64,000 nucleotides of DNA from DALYLB01 sp964468345 (GTDB taxonomy: Bacteria; Acidobacteriota; Blastocatellia; RBC074). Position numbers and translations under genes: made by a program. The stretch lies in NCBI GenBank assembly GCA_964468345.1, contig CAYXVZ010000034.1:1-64000 (forward strand), given 5' to 3'. Below are positions 53,200 through 61,819 of this stretch, piece by piece. The notes below the pieces were generated by a model. It saw nothing but the letters and a program-made list of their open reading frames with translations. It did no database searches and was not told the origin of the DNA. How positions within the stretch are numbered: the stretch's first letter is position 1; each line of letters begins with the position of its first letter.

Positions 53200-55989
53200 A
53201 TGCAATTTGACGAACTCGATGGTGATTCGGTATTCGAGAAAAAAACCGGCGGAAACTTTCGCTGGATGTTCATTCTGCTGATCGTTCTCGGTCTATTTAT
53301 CCTCTGGCCCGGTTTCGCGGGACTCTATACCGATTGGCTGTGGTTTTCGGAGATCGGGTATCAAAATGTATTTTCCACGCTGCTGCTGACGAAGCTCTCG
53401 CTTGGCATTCTTGCGGGGCTCGTGACGGCGCTGTTGATCTGGCTCAATTTCCGGCTCGCCTTGCGATTGAGCGCCGCGTTTGCCTCGATCGTCCGGTATT
53501 TCAATATCAACAATCAACGAATCCCGGTGCCGGATTTCGCGCGCGCCGCGGAAAAGTGGATGCTGCCGGGCTCGCTCGTCATCGGCATTTTCGCGGGCAT
53601 CAATATCTGGGAGCTGTGGGAAGTCATCCTGAAATTCCAGCATCGAACCGCGTTCGGAGACGTCGACCCGATTTTCGGCCGGGATATCGGCTTTTACTTT
53701 TTCACGCTTCCCCTGCTCGAGAATGTTTCGCAGTTGCTGCGATTATTTTTATTGGTCGCGTTTGCGGGAACACTGTTGCTCTATCTGCTGCGGGGCGGAA
53801 TTCGTTTCGCGGGTGATGGGCTGTTGATTGAAAAACTGCCGCGCATTCATTTGTTCAGCCTGGCGGCGTTGTTCTTTCTGAACATCGCGCTGCGGACCTG
53901 GCTTGAAATGCCGGGGCTGCTGTATTCGAAAACCGGCCCGATGACCGGCGCAAGTTATACGGATGTTGCCGCACGGTTGCCAATGCTGAAAGTGGAAATC
54001 GGCGTGGCACTGCTCGTTGCGCTTCTCGCCATCGCATCGGCTTTTATGTCCCGCCTGTACCCGATTCTGCTCGGGCTTGGATTGTACGTGCTCGCCATCT
54101 TCATTGGAAGCTGGCTCTATCCTTCCACCGTGCAGCGTTTTTCGGTCGCGCCGAATGAGCTGGCAAAAGAGACGCCGTATATCATTCATAACATCGCCGC
54201 CACGCGAAAGGCGTTTGCCCTCGACCGCGTCGAAGAGCGCGAGATGTCGGGCGATGCCGTGCTGACCGCGCAGGATATTCAGGAAAATCAAAGCACGATC
54301 AACAACATTCGCCTTTGGGATCAGCGGCAACTTCTCGATGTGTTCACGGCACTGCAGGAGATTCGGCCGTATTATGAATTTCAATCGGTGGACAACGACC
54401 GCTATCGGATCGGCAACGAAATGCGGCAGATCATGATCTCGCCGCGCGAACTATCGATCGGCAGCCTGCAAACCCGGAACTGGATCAATGAACGCCTGAC
54501 CTTTACGCATGGCTTCGGCCTGACGCTCGGGCCCGTCAATCAGGTCACCCCCGAAGGCCTGCCGAATTTGTTCATCAAGGATATCCCTCCGGCGTCCTCC
54601 ATACCGTCGCTTGCGATCACCCGGCCTGAAATCTATTTCGGCGAACTCACGGAAGATCCGGTGTACGTCAAAACCACGGCCAAGGAGTTCAACTACCCTT
54701 CGGGCGAGGAAAACGTCTACTCGAACTATGACGGCACGGGAGGCGTTTCGATCGGCTCGTACTGGCGCAAGCTTCTTTTCTCGACGCGCTTCGGCGATAT
54801 GAAGCTGCTGCTGTCAAGCGACATTACGCCCGAGAGCCGCGTGCTCTTTCATCGCGAAATCAGCGAACGGCTCAGCCGCATCGCGCCTTATCTGCTGTTC
54901 GACAAGGATCCCTATCTGGTGATTTCGGAGGGAAGACTGTTCTGGATCGCCGATGCCTATACGCACAGCAACCTGTACCCCTACTCCGAACCGATTCGCG
55001 ACGGCAACGTGGTGATGAATTACATTCGCAATTCCGTCAAGGCCGTCGTCGATGCGTATAACGGAACGGTGACCCTCTATATTGCCGATCCGGCCGATCC
55101 CCTGATTCAGACCTGGTCCAAAATCTTTCCCGGATCGCTCAAGCCGCTGGCTGAAATGCCCGCGGACCTTCGGTCGCATCTTCGCTATCCCGAGGATATC
55201 TTCCGCATTCAATCGGCGGTCTATTCGACATATCACATGGACCAGCCGCAGGTCTTCTATAACAAGGAAGACCTCTGGGAAACCGCCACCATCTCAGGAT
55301 CGGATGGAAAGCCCCGTCTGATCGAACCTTATTACACGATCATGAAGCTGCCGGGCGAAAAACAGGAAGAGTTCATCCTGATGCAGCCCTTCACCCCGCG
55401 CAACAAGGACAATCTGGCTTCGTGGATGACGGCGCGCGCCGACGGCGAGAATTACGGCAAACTGCTGGTCTATCGCTTTCCAAAGCAGAAACTGATTTAC
55501 GGCCCCAAACAGGTCGTGCAGCGCATCAATCAGGATGCGGAGATTTCACGGCAGATTTCGCTCTGGGACCAGCGCGGATCGCAGGTGATCTTCGGAACGC
55601 TGCTGGTCATCCCGATTGAGGAAGCGTTGATTTACGTTCAGCCCCTGTATTTACAGGCTCCGAACGGACGCATTCCGGAACTCAAGCGCATTATCGTCAC
55701 CACGGGCAATCGCATCGCGATGGAAGAAACGCTGGAAGCGAGCCTGAATCGCATCTTCGGCAATGCGCCCGCAAAACCGCCGACGGAAGAAACGCTCGCC
55801 AGCGGAGCGGCGAAACCGACGCAACAACAGGCAGCTCTTCCTCCGGTCGAAACGGGCAGTCTCGCCTCGCAGGCCAAAACCCATTACGACCGCGCCATCC
55901 AGGCGCAGCGCGACGGCGATTGGGCACGCTATGGAGAGGAGTTGAAGCAACTCGGCGCGGTGCTGGAGCAGATGAATAAACAGAAATAA
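53200..55989 (+). CDS. UPF0182-family large membrane protein
   Basis: The 929-residue protein matches UPF0182: seven membrane helices in the first 320 residues (including FILLIVLGLFILWPGFAGLY-like and TDWLWFSEIGYQNVF segments), then a large extracytoplasmic domain with YIIHNIAATRKAFALD, TFTHGFGLTLGPVNQV and YFGELTEDPVYV. The family is found in actinobacteria, cyanobacteria and some acidobacteria; function is unknown. The last 80 residues add an Ala/Pro/Gln linker and a short TPR-like helical tail. AAGGACGCCCC precedes the ATG. It stands alone. Confidence 0.93.
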   Translation: MQFDELDGDSVFEKKTGGNFRWMFILLIVLGLFILWPGFAGLYTDWLWFSEIGYQNVFSTLLLTKLSLGILAGLVTALLIWLNFRLALRLSAAFASIVRYFNINNQRIPVPDFARAAEKWMLPGSLVIGIFAGINIWELWEVILKFQHRTAFGDVDPIFGRDIGFYFFTLPLLENVSQLLRLFLLVAFAGTLLLYLLRGGIRFAGDGLLIEKLPRIHLFSLAALFFLNIALRTWLEMPGLLYSKTGPMTGASYTDVAARLPMLKVEIGVALLVALLAIASAFMSRLYPILLGLGLYVLAIFIGSWLYPSTVQRFSVAPNELAKETPYIIHNIAATRKAFALDRVEEREMSGDAVLTAQDIQENQSTINNIRLWDQRQLLDVFTALQEIRPYYEFQSVDNDRYRIGNEMRQIMISPRELSIGSLQTRNWINERLTFTHGFGLTLGPVNQVTPEGLPNLFIKDIPPASSIPSLAITRPEIYFGELTEDPVYVKTTAKEFNYPSGEENVYSNYDGTGGVSIGSYWRKLLFSTRFGDMKLLLSSDITPESRVLFHREISERLSRIAPYLLFDKDPYLVISEGRLFWIADAYTHSNLYPYSEPIRDGNVVMNYIRNSVKAVVDAYNGTVTLYIADPADPLIQTWSKIFPGSLKPLAEMPADLRSHLRYPEDIFRIQSAVYSTYHMDQPQVFYNKEDLWETATISGSDGKPRLIEPYYTIMKLPGEKQEEFILMQPFTPRNKDNLASWMTARADGENYGKLLVYRFPKQKLIYGPKQVVQRINQDAEISRQISLWDQRGSQVIFGTLLVIPIEEALIYVQPLYLQAPNGRIPELKRIIVTTGNRIAMEETLEASLNRIFGNAPAKPPTEETLASGAAKPTQQQAALPPVETGSLASQAKTHYDRAIQAQRDGDWARYGEELKQLGAVLEQMNKQK

Positions 55990-56058
55990 TCCATTGCGCA
56001 TTCGCGGGGAATAAGTAAGATTCATTCGATTGGTTCATTTCGATGGCGGAGGAAATCC

Positions 56059-56706
56059 ATGGCGTACGCAAAAAAAGACAAGTATTTTACCGCCGCGGAA
56101 TATCTCGCCTTTGAGCGTGAAGCAACCACAAAGCATGAATTTATTGACGGGCTCATTCTCGATATGGCGGGAGGCAGCCCCATACATAATCGAATCTGCT
56201 TTAACCTGATCACGAGCGTCGGAATTCAATTACGGGGAACATCCTGCCTGGGCTTTACTTCAGATCAAAAAGTACGAACGGAATCCGAGGATCTCTTCTA
56301 TTATCCGGACCTGAGCATTGTTTGCGGAGAACCGAGCTATCACGACAAGCAACAGGATGTTCTGTTAAATCCGCTCGTCATCATCGAAGTCCTCTCTCCC
56401 AGTACCGAAGAATACGATCGATCGGAGAAGTTTGCTCGCTTCCAGGACATCAAATCTTTGAAGGATTACGTTCTGATCTCGCAAACGCGGCCGGCTATTG
56501 AACATTACATCCGCCAACAGGGAAAGAAAGGATGGATCTTTACCTTCGAGACGGACCTCGAGGCCGAAATCGAAATTGAATCCATAAAGTGCCGATTGAA
56601 GCTGGCTGAGATATATGAACGAATTGTTTTTCCCGGAAAAACCTCTTCGATCAGTCTGGTCGAAAAGACGGCGGCGAAGAAGTCCCGAAAATCCCGCAAA
56701 AAATAA
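56059..56706 (+). CDS. Uma2-family (DUF820) putative endonuclease
   Basis: The 215-residue protein shows the standard Uma2 layout: YFTAAEYLAFEREATTKHEF with Glu28, YPDLSIVCGE with Asp84, PLVIIEVLSPST with Glu110, and KFARFQDIKSLKDYVLIS. A basic C-terminal tail (KKSRKSRKK) ends it. GGAGG lies six bases before the ATG. It is about 25% shorter than, and clearly diverged from, the Uma2 copy at 51135. Role unknown; the convergent gene is uvrC. Confidence 0.9.
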   Translation: MAYAKKDKYFTAAEYLAFEREATTKHEFIDGLILDMAGGSPIHNRICFNLITSVGIQLRGTSCLGFTSDQKVRTESEDLFYYPDLSIVCGEPSYHDKQQDVLLNPLVIIEVLSPSTEEYDRSEKFARFQDIKSLKDYVLISQTRPAIEHYIRQQGKKGWIFTFETDLEAEIEIESIKCRLKLAEIYERIVFPGKTSSISLVEKTAAKKSRKSRKK

Positions 56707-56746
56707 GCCTGCTCTGATCTAAATCAATCCAAGCAAGAAAGGCACA

Positions 56747-56829
56747 ACCACGAAGAAACGAAGAGCACGAAGAAAAGATTGAAGGCGCACTATATGCGTC
56801 TTTCTTCGTGCTCTTCGTTTCTTCGTGGT
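56747..56829. repeat. Intergenic inverted repeat, CACGAAG word family
   Basis: Perfect 29-base arms at 56747-56775 and 56801-56829 carry CCACGAAG and GCACGAAG words; the loop is about 25 bases. It lies between the convergent Uma2-family and uvrC genes and may stop transcription from both sides. Confidence 0.93.
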
Positions 56830-56861
56830 AAAAGCTTTGTCCCAAAGTTGTTTGCACTGAT

Positions 56862-58730
56862 TTAGGATATGTCATCCACCGCAGGCGGTTCAGACTCGCG
56901 CGTTTTCTGAAAATACGCCACAATCCGTTCGGCCTGTTTCTGCCCGACAAAGGGCCGCAATTCCTCGATCGAAGATTCCGCCACGCGTTTCAGGCTGCCG
57001 AAATTGCGCAGCAATCTCTCTTTCAATTTATCGCCGACGCCGGGAATGGTCGTGAGTTCCGAGGTGAAGTCGCGCATCTCGCGGCGCTTGCGGTGAAAGC
57101 TGATGGCGAAGCGGTGCGTTTCGTCGCGAATCATCCGCACGAGTCGCATCACGGGCGAAGTCTTTTCGAGATAAACCGGCTCGTCTTCGCGTCCCTTGAC
57201 CAGCAGATGACTGACCTCTTCGTGCTTGCCGCGCGGTTTGACGATGCCGACCATCGGCACGTCAGCAAGGCTGAGTTCATGCATGGCTGCCGCCGAGGCC
57301 GATAATTGCCCCTTGCCGCCGTCGATGAAAATCAGGTCCGGCAATTGCTTTTCTTCCTTCAGCAAGCGCGCATAGCGGCGGCTGACCGCTTCGCGCATCG
57401 AGGCGAAATCGTCCGCGCCCTCGACCGTTCGGATGATGAATTTGCGATAGTCGGATTTTTTCATCTCGCCATCTTCGCAAACGACCATGGCCGCGACGTT
57501 TTCCGCGCCTTGAATGTTCGAGATATCGAAGGACTCGATGCGCCGCGGATATTGCGACAGGCCGAGCAGCTCCTGCAATTCGGTCAGCACCTTTGTCCAA
57601 TCGGGCTTGATGACGCGAAAGCGTTGTTCGAAACAGATCTTTGCGTTCTTTTCCACCAGATCGATCATCTCGCGCTTGCGTCCGCGCTGCGGATCCAGGA
57701 TATGCACGCGGCGTCCCCGCTTTTCGCCGAGCACCTGTTCGAGCAGCCCGCGATCTTCCCAATCCGCGGGCACGTGAATCTCGAGCGGGACGTAATTGCC
57801 GATCGTGTAATACTGTTCGAGCACCTGTCCGAGAAACTCGCCTGGATTGAAGTTATCGACCGGAATGTCTTCCCAATAAAATTCGCGCCGGCCTACGATG
57901 CGTCCTTCGCGCATTGTGAAAAGCTGCAAGGCGAGCTGATGCCCTTCGCGGTAATAACCGAAGATGTCTATGTCTTCGTCGAATCCGCCCATCATTTTCT
58001 GGTGCTCGCTCAGCGATCGCACCGTTCGCATCAAATCGCGGTATTTCGCCGCGTGCTCGAAGCGCATCTCTTCCGAGGCGGCCAGCATGCGCTTTTCGAG
58101 TTCGGCGGCCAGTTCCTTGTCCTTCCCTTCCAGCAGCAACCGCACGTCATTGACCGCTTCCGCATACTGGTCCGGCTTGCAGAGGTCTTTTTGACACGGC
58201 CCCGCGCATCGTTTGATCTGGTATTCCATGCAGGGACGCCCCGCGCGTTTATAGATCTGATACACCTCATCCGAACAGGTGCGAAGCTGGAATTCCCGGT
58301 TGATCAGCGTCACCGTCTTGTCCGCCAGCGAAGCCGGCAGGTAAGGGCCGAAATAGGCGCCGCCGTCTTTCTCGATCCGGCGCGTTTTAAAGATGCGCGG
58401 AAACTCTTCGTTAAGCGTGAGCTTCAGATGCGGATAGGACTTGTCATCCTTGAGCATCACGTTGTAGCGCGGCTTGTGTTCCTTGATCAGATTCGATTCC
58501 AGGACCAGGGCCTCGGCTTCCGTGTCCGTCACGATGAACTCGAAATCCACGATGCGCGCCACCAACTCCTGCGTCTTGAAATCCATCGCGCGGGAGCTTT
58601 GAAAATACTGGCGCACGCGATTGCGCAGCGACTTCGCCTTGCCGACATAGATGATCTGCCCCTTCGCATTCTTATGAAGGTAGACCCCGGGCTGCACCGG
58701 CAGATTGTTCAATTTCTCTTCGAGCGTCAT
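56862..58730 (-). CDS. uvrC: Excinuclease ABC subunit C (UvrC)
   Basis: The 622-residue nuclease makes both incisions in nucleotide excision repair with UvrAB. An N-terminal GIY-YIG domain (GVYLHKNAKGQIIYVGKAKS) with conserved Arg and Glu, a Cys-rich segment (CMEYQIKRCAGPCQKDLC, quoted in outline), a UVR motif (about 200-235), the RNase H-like 5' nuclease domain (FDISNIQG, LIFIDGGKGQL, DETHRFAISFHR), and a C-terminal helix-hairpin-helix (IPGVGDKLKERLLRNFGS) are all present. ATG 58730 is preferred over a TTG two codons upstream. Length and layout are normal. Confidence 0.97.
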   Translation of the reverse strand: MTLEEKLNNLPVQPGVYLHKNAKGQIIYVGKAKSLRNRVRQYFQSSRAMDFKTQELVARIVDFEFIVTDTEAEALVLESNLIKEHKPRYNVMLKDDKSYPHLKLTLNEEFPRIFKTRRIEKDGGAYFGPYLPASLADKTVTLINREFQLRTCSDEVYQIYKRAGRPCMEYQIKRCAGPCQKDLCKPDQYAEAVNDVRLLLEGKDKELAAELEKRMLAASEEMRFEHAAKYRDLMRTVRSLSEHQKMMGGFDEDIDIFGYYREGHQLALQLFTMREGRIVGRREFYWEDIPVDNFNPGEFLGQVLEQYYTIGNYVPLEIHVPADWEDRGLLEQVLGEKRGRRVHILDPQRGRKREMIDLVEKNAKICFEQRFRVIKPDWTKVLTELQELLGLSQYPRRIESFDISNIQGAENVAAMVVCEDGEMKKSDYRKFIIRTVEGADDFASMREAVSRRYARLLKEEKQLPDLIFIDGGKGQLSASAAAMHELSLADVPMVGIVKPRGKHEEVSHLLVKGREDEPVYLEKTSPVMRLVRMIRDETHRFAISFHRKRREMRDFTSELTTIPGVGDKLKERLLRNFGSLKRVAESSIEELRPFVGQKQAERIVAYFQKTRESEPPAVDDIS

Positions 58731-58808
58731 GGCCAAAGTCTACGATTCGAATTTAAGCGGAGCAAACGACTGGAAAGGAAATATCTTCCACGAAGGACGG
58801 CGTGATTC

Positions 58809-59249
58809 TCAGACGGGTGAGAGCGAGAGCAGTTTTACGAAGGCTGTCTTCTGCCGCATCAGGTCCGCCAGCGTGTATTGATTCAGGGATTGAAAGTACG
58901 CCTCCAAAGCCTCATTCAAAATGCCCTTCAATCGGCAGGCCGATGTGAGCACGCACTGGTTGTGCTCCGCATCGAAACATTCCACCATCGTGAAATCTCC
59001 TTCGCACTGCCGCACCAGGTCGCCGAGGCGAATGCTCTCCACCGATCGCGCCAGCCGCAGTCCGCCGCCACGCCCCCGCACCGTCTCGACAAAGCCCTTC
59101 TGGCCAAGTTCATAGGCCACCTTCATCAAATGGTTTTTCGAGATTCCGAATCGGTCCGCAATCTCCTGGATCGTGCTCGTCTGATCCGGGTCCATCGCCA
59201 GATACATCAACATTCGCAGCGAATAATCCGTATACAACGTCAATCTCAT
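58809..59249 (-). CDS. nsrR: Rrf2-family transcriptional regulator, NsrR-like
   Basis: The 146-residue protein has a winged-helix N-terminus (LTLYTDYSLRMLMYLAMDPD, IQEIADRFGISKNHLMKV) and the NsrR-type cluster segment with Cys91, Cys99 and Cys105 (ECFDAEHNQCVLTSACRLKG), positions close to the E. coli NsrR ligands. Known family logic: an iron-sulfur cluster senses NO and derepresses detoxification genes. It is divergent from the quinol NO reductase gene, with an almost perfect NsrR palindrome in between, which strongly supports the assignment. Confidence 0.92.
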   Translation of the reverse strand: MRLTLYTDYSLRMLMYLAMDPDQTSTIQEIADRFGISKNHLMKVAYELGQKGFVETVRGRGGGLRLARSVESIRLGDLVRQCEGDFTMVECFDAEHNQCVLTSACRLKGILNEALEAYFQSLNQYTLADLMRQKTAFVKLLSLSPV

Positions 59250-59297
59250 GCCTGAACCTCCCCATACTTTTTCGCCGGCGCGGCCAGCTTAGCAGAA

Positions 59298-59320
59298 AAC
59301 ATGTATTTTTTATATTGCTT
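59298..59320. promoter_or_regulatory. Degenerate second NsrR-like site
   Basis: A 23-base site whose left half ACATGTATTT fits NsrR well and whose right half is degenerate. It is centred 43 bases from the strong site, about four helical turns, so cooperative binding is possible. Confidence 0.5.
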
Positions 59321-59340
59321 TTCTTTCGCAGACCATGATA

Positions 59341-59363
59341 AAGATGTATTTTCAATACATCTT
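59341..59363. promoter_or_regulatory. NsrR operator between nsrR and norB
   Basis: A 23-base palindrome: AAGATGTATT, three bases, AATACATCTT. It matches the NsrR consensus of two AAGATGYATTT half-sites around one base at all but one position. It lies 47 bases before the norB start and overlaps the likely promoter (candidate -35 TTGCTT at 59315, -10 GATAAA at 59337), the right place for repression. Confidence 0.92.
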
Positions 59364-59409
59364 TTAGAGAGTAACGAGCAGACCAACCCAAAAACATAGA
59401 GGAGAAGCC

Positions 59410-61653
59410 ATGAAACGGCTCTGGATTATTTTCATATTGATCTTTATTGCGTCGTTTGCGGTGCTCGGCTGGGTGGGAACGGAAATCTTTCGGCAGGCGC
59501 CGCCGATTCCGCGGGAAGTGGTAACGACGGAAGGAAAAATACTCATCGGAGAGGGCGAGGTGTCGAACGGGCAGAACGTCTGGCAGGCGATGGGCGGAAT
59601 GCAGGTCGGATCGATCTGGGGGCATGGCAGCTATGTTGCGCCGGACTGGACGGCGGATTATCTGCATCGCGAGGCGCGCTACATTTTGAACGCCTGGTCG
59701 AAGAAAGAGTTCGCCCGCGAGTATGACTTCCTGAATTCCGAACAGCAGGCGGTGCTGCGGCAGCGAATGCAGGACATGATTCGAAAGAACAATTACGACG
59801 GTGCCGCGGGGCGGATCACGATCGAGCCGGTTCGCGCGGAAGCCTTTGCTGAAAACCTCAGGCATTACACGGACGTTTTCACAAACGGCAACAAGGACTA
59901 TGCGATTCAGCGGAATGCGCAGCCCGATCCGCAAAAGCTTCAGCAACTGGTCTCATTCTTTTTCTGGACCTCATGGGCCTCGGCGACGAATCGGCCCGGG
60001 CAATCGATTTCCTATACGAGCAACTTCCCATCAGAGCCGTTGGTCGCGAATATTCCAACGAGCGGAACGATCGTCTGGACGGGCGTGAGCGTGATTATGT
60101 TGCTCGCGGGCATCGGCGGCCTGATCTGGTTTCTGGGCGGACGAAAACAGGAACCGGACCACGAGGTTCCGGCGACCGATCCGCTGGTCGGATCGACGCT
60201 TACGCCGTCGCAGAAAGCGACGGTGAAATATTTCCTGGTGGTCACGCTGCTCTTTTTGTTACAGATTGTGATGGGCATCGTGACGGCTCATTATGGCGTG
60301 GAGGGCGGCGGCTTTTACGGCTTTCCGCTGGCGGAATATCTGCCGTACGCGGTAACGCGCACATGGCATACGCAACTGGGGATTTTCTGGATCGCGACGG
60401 CGTGGCTGGCCTCGGGGTTGTTCATCGGCCCGGTGATTGCGGGCTTCGAACCGAAGCGGCAAAAGCTCGGCGTCGATCTGCTCTTCGGTGCGCTGCTTGT
60501 GGTTGTGCTCGGTTCGATGGCCGGGCAATGGCTGAGCATCGAGAACAAGATCTCGGGCGCGGCCTCGTTTTATTTCGGCCATCAGGGCTATGAATACGTC
60601 GATCTCGGCCGCGTCTGGCAGGCGGCGCTGTTCGTCGGTCTGCTGCTCTGGCTGGCGCTGGTGCTGCGCACTGCGATTCCGGCCCTGCGCGCGAACGATA
60701 ATCGAAAGTCGCTGATCGTCCTTTATATAATCACGACGGCGGGGATCGCGCTCTTTTACAGCCCGGGCCTGTTCTGGGGAATGAAATCGCATCTGTCGGT
60801 CGTCGAATACTGGCGCTGGTGGGTCGTGCATCTCTGGGTGGAAGGATTCTTCGAAGTCTTCGCCACGGTGGTCATCGCCTTCCTGTTCGCGCGCCTCGGC
60901 GTGATCAACGCACAGCGCGCGGCCGAGGCCTCGCTGCTCTCGGGCGCGATCTATATGTCGGGCGGCATTATCGGCACGCTGCATCATCTTTATTTCGCGG
61001 GCACGCCGACGGTCGCGCTGGCCTTCGGGTCGGTCTTCAGCGCGCTTGAAATCGTGCCATTGACGATGGTCGGCTTCGAAGCCTGGGAAAACATCCGGCG
61101 CACGAAAGTCCGGCCCTGGTTGCAACAATACAAATGGGTCGTGTACTTCTTCGTCGCCGTCGCATTCTGGAATCTGGTCGGGGCGGGCATCTTCGGCTTC
61201 ATGATCAATCCGCCGATCGCCCTGTATTATATGCAGGGACTGAACACGACGGCGGTGCACGCGCACGGCGCGCTCTATGGCGTCTATGGCACGCTGGGCC
61301 TGGCCCTGATGCTGTTCTGCTTGCGCGCAATGAAGCCCGAATTGCTCTGGCGGGATCGCCTGATCGCCTTCGCCTTCTGGACGATCAACATCGGCATGCT
61401 GATGGAAATCGTCCTGAGCCTGCTGCCGATCGGACTGATGCAAACCTATCAATCCGTCTCCGCGGGTTATTGGTCGGCGCGCAGTCCCGAATTCATGCAA
61501 ACAGGCATCATGCAATTCTTCCGGTGGATGCGCATCCTCGGCGACACGGTCTTCGCCGTCGGCGCTATCAGTTTCGTGTACTTCGCGCTCACGCTGATCT
61601 TCAACCGGCCGAAAATCGCCGCCGTCGGAACACGCAAAGAAGCCATAGCATAG
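59410..61653 (+). CDS. norB: Quinol-dependent nitric oxide reductase (qNOR)
   Basis: The 747-residue membrane enzyme reduces NO to N2O with quinol electrons. A first helix (about 5-25) and a large periplasmic domain with GEVSNGQNVWQAMGGMQVGS are typical of the qNOR N-terminal extension. The catalytic core keeps heme and FeB ligands: TWHTQLGIFW, HLWVEGFFEVFATVV (His and Glu), GTLHHLYF (His pair) and AVHAHGALYGVYG. About 14 helices are predicted. GAGGAG lies five to six bases before the ATG. It is under control of the divergent NsrR-like repressor. No nirK, nirS or norC gene is nearby, so a detoxification role is more likely than full denitrification. Confidence 0.96.
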   Translation: MKRLWIIFILIFIASFAVLGWVGTEIFRQAPPIPREVVTTEGKILIGEGEVSNGQNVWQAMGGMQVGSIWGHGSYVAPDWTADYLHREARYILNAWSKKEFAREYDFLNSEQQAVLRQRMQDMIRKNNYDGAAGRITIEPVRAEAFAENLRHYTDVFTNGNKDYAIQRNAQPDPQKLQQLVSFFFWTSWASATNRPGQSISYTSNFPSEPLVANIPTSGTIVWTGVSVIMLLAGIGGLIWFLGGRKQEPDHEVPATDPLVGSTLTPSQKATVKYFLVVTLLFLLQIVMGIVTAHYGVEGGGFYGFPLAEYLPYAVTRTWHTQLGIFWIATAWLASGLFIGPVIAGFEPKRQKLGVDLLFGALLVVVLGSMAGQWLSIENKISGAASFYFGHQGYEYVDLGRVWQAALFVGLLLWLALVLRTAIPALRANDNRKSLIVLYIITTAGIALFYSPGLFWGMKSHLSVVEYWRWWVVHLWVEGFFEVFATVVIAFLFARLGVINAQRAAEASLLSGAIYMSGGIIGTLHHLYFAGTPTVALAFGSVFSALEIVPLTMVGFEAWENIRRTKVRPWLQQYKWVVYFFVAVAFWNLVGAGIFGFMINPPIALYYMQGLNTTAVHAHGALYGVYGTLGLALMLFCLRAMKPELLWRDRLIAFAFWTINIGMLMEIVLSLLPIGLMQTYQSVSAGYWSARSPEFMQTGIMQFFRWMRILGDTVFAVGAISFVYFALTLIFNRPKIAAVGTRKEAIA

Positions 61654-61674
61654 AATAGGAAGCAGCGGCCCGAT

Positions 61675-61819
61675 GAAGGAGGCAGGAGGCAGCGGCAGTC
61701 GGCAGGAAAACCAAATGGCAAAGAGAATACTAAACTCGAAGAACATCAAGGCGACGATCATGGCCGGTATACAAGTCATTCTCAATCACTGCCGACTGCC
61801 GCTGCCTCCTGCCTCCTTC
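61675..61819. repeat. Inverted repeat, GGCAGGAGGCAGC word family
   Basis: Perfect 31-base arms at 61675-61705 and 61789-61819 built from GGCAGGAGGCAGCGGCAG words, separated by 83 bases. The left arm follows norB; the right arm lies inside the predicted signal-peptide region of the next gene, which starts within the loop. Confidence 0.92.

Noticed and set aside
57306..58805. 499-codon open frame opposite uvrC
   Set aside because: uvrC is certain on the other strand.
60259..61785. 508-codon open frame opposite norB
   Set aside because: norB is certain on the other strand; the frame product is very rich in Arg, Asp and Gln.
22148..61819. CRISPR array interpretation of the repeated words
   Set aside because: The repeats are inverted pairs at separate loci with no regular spacers, no shared repeat unit and no cas genes.
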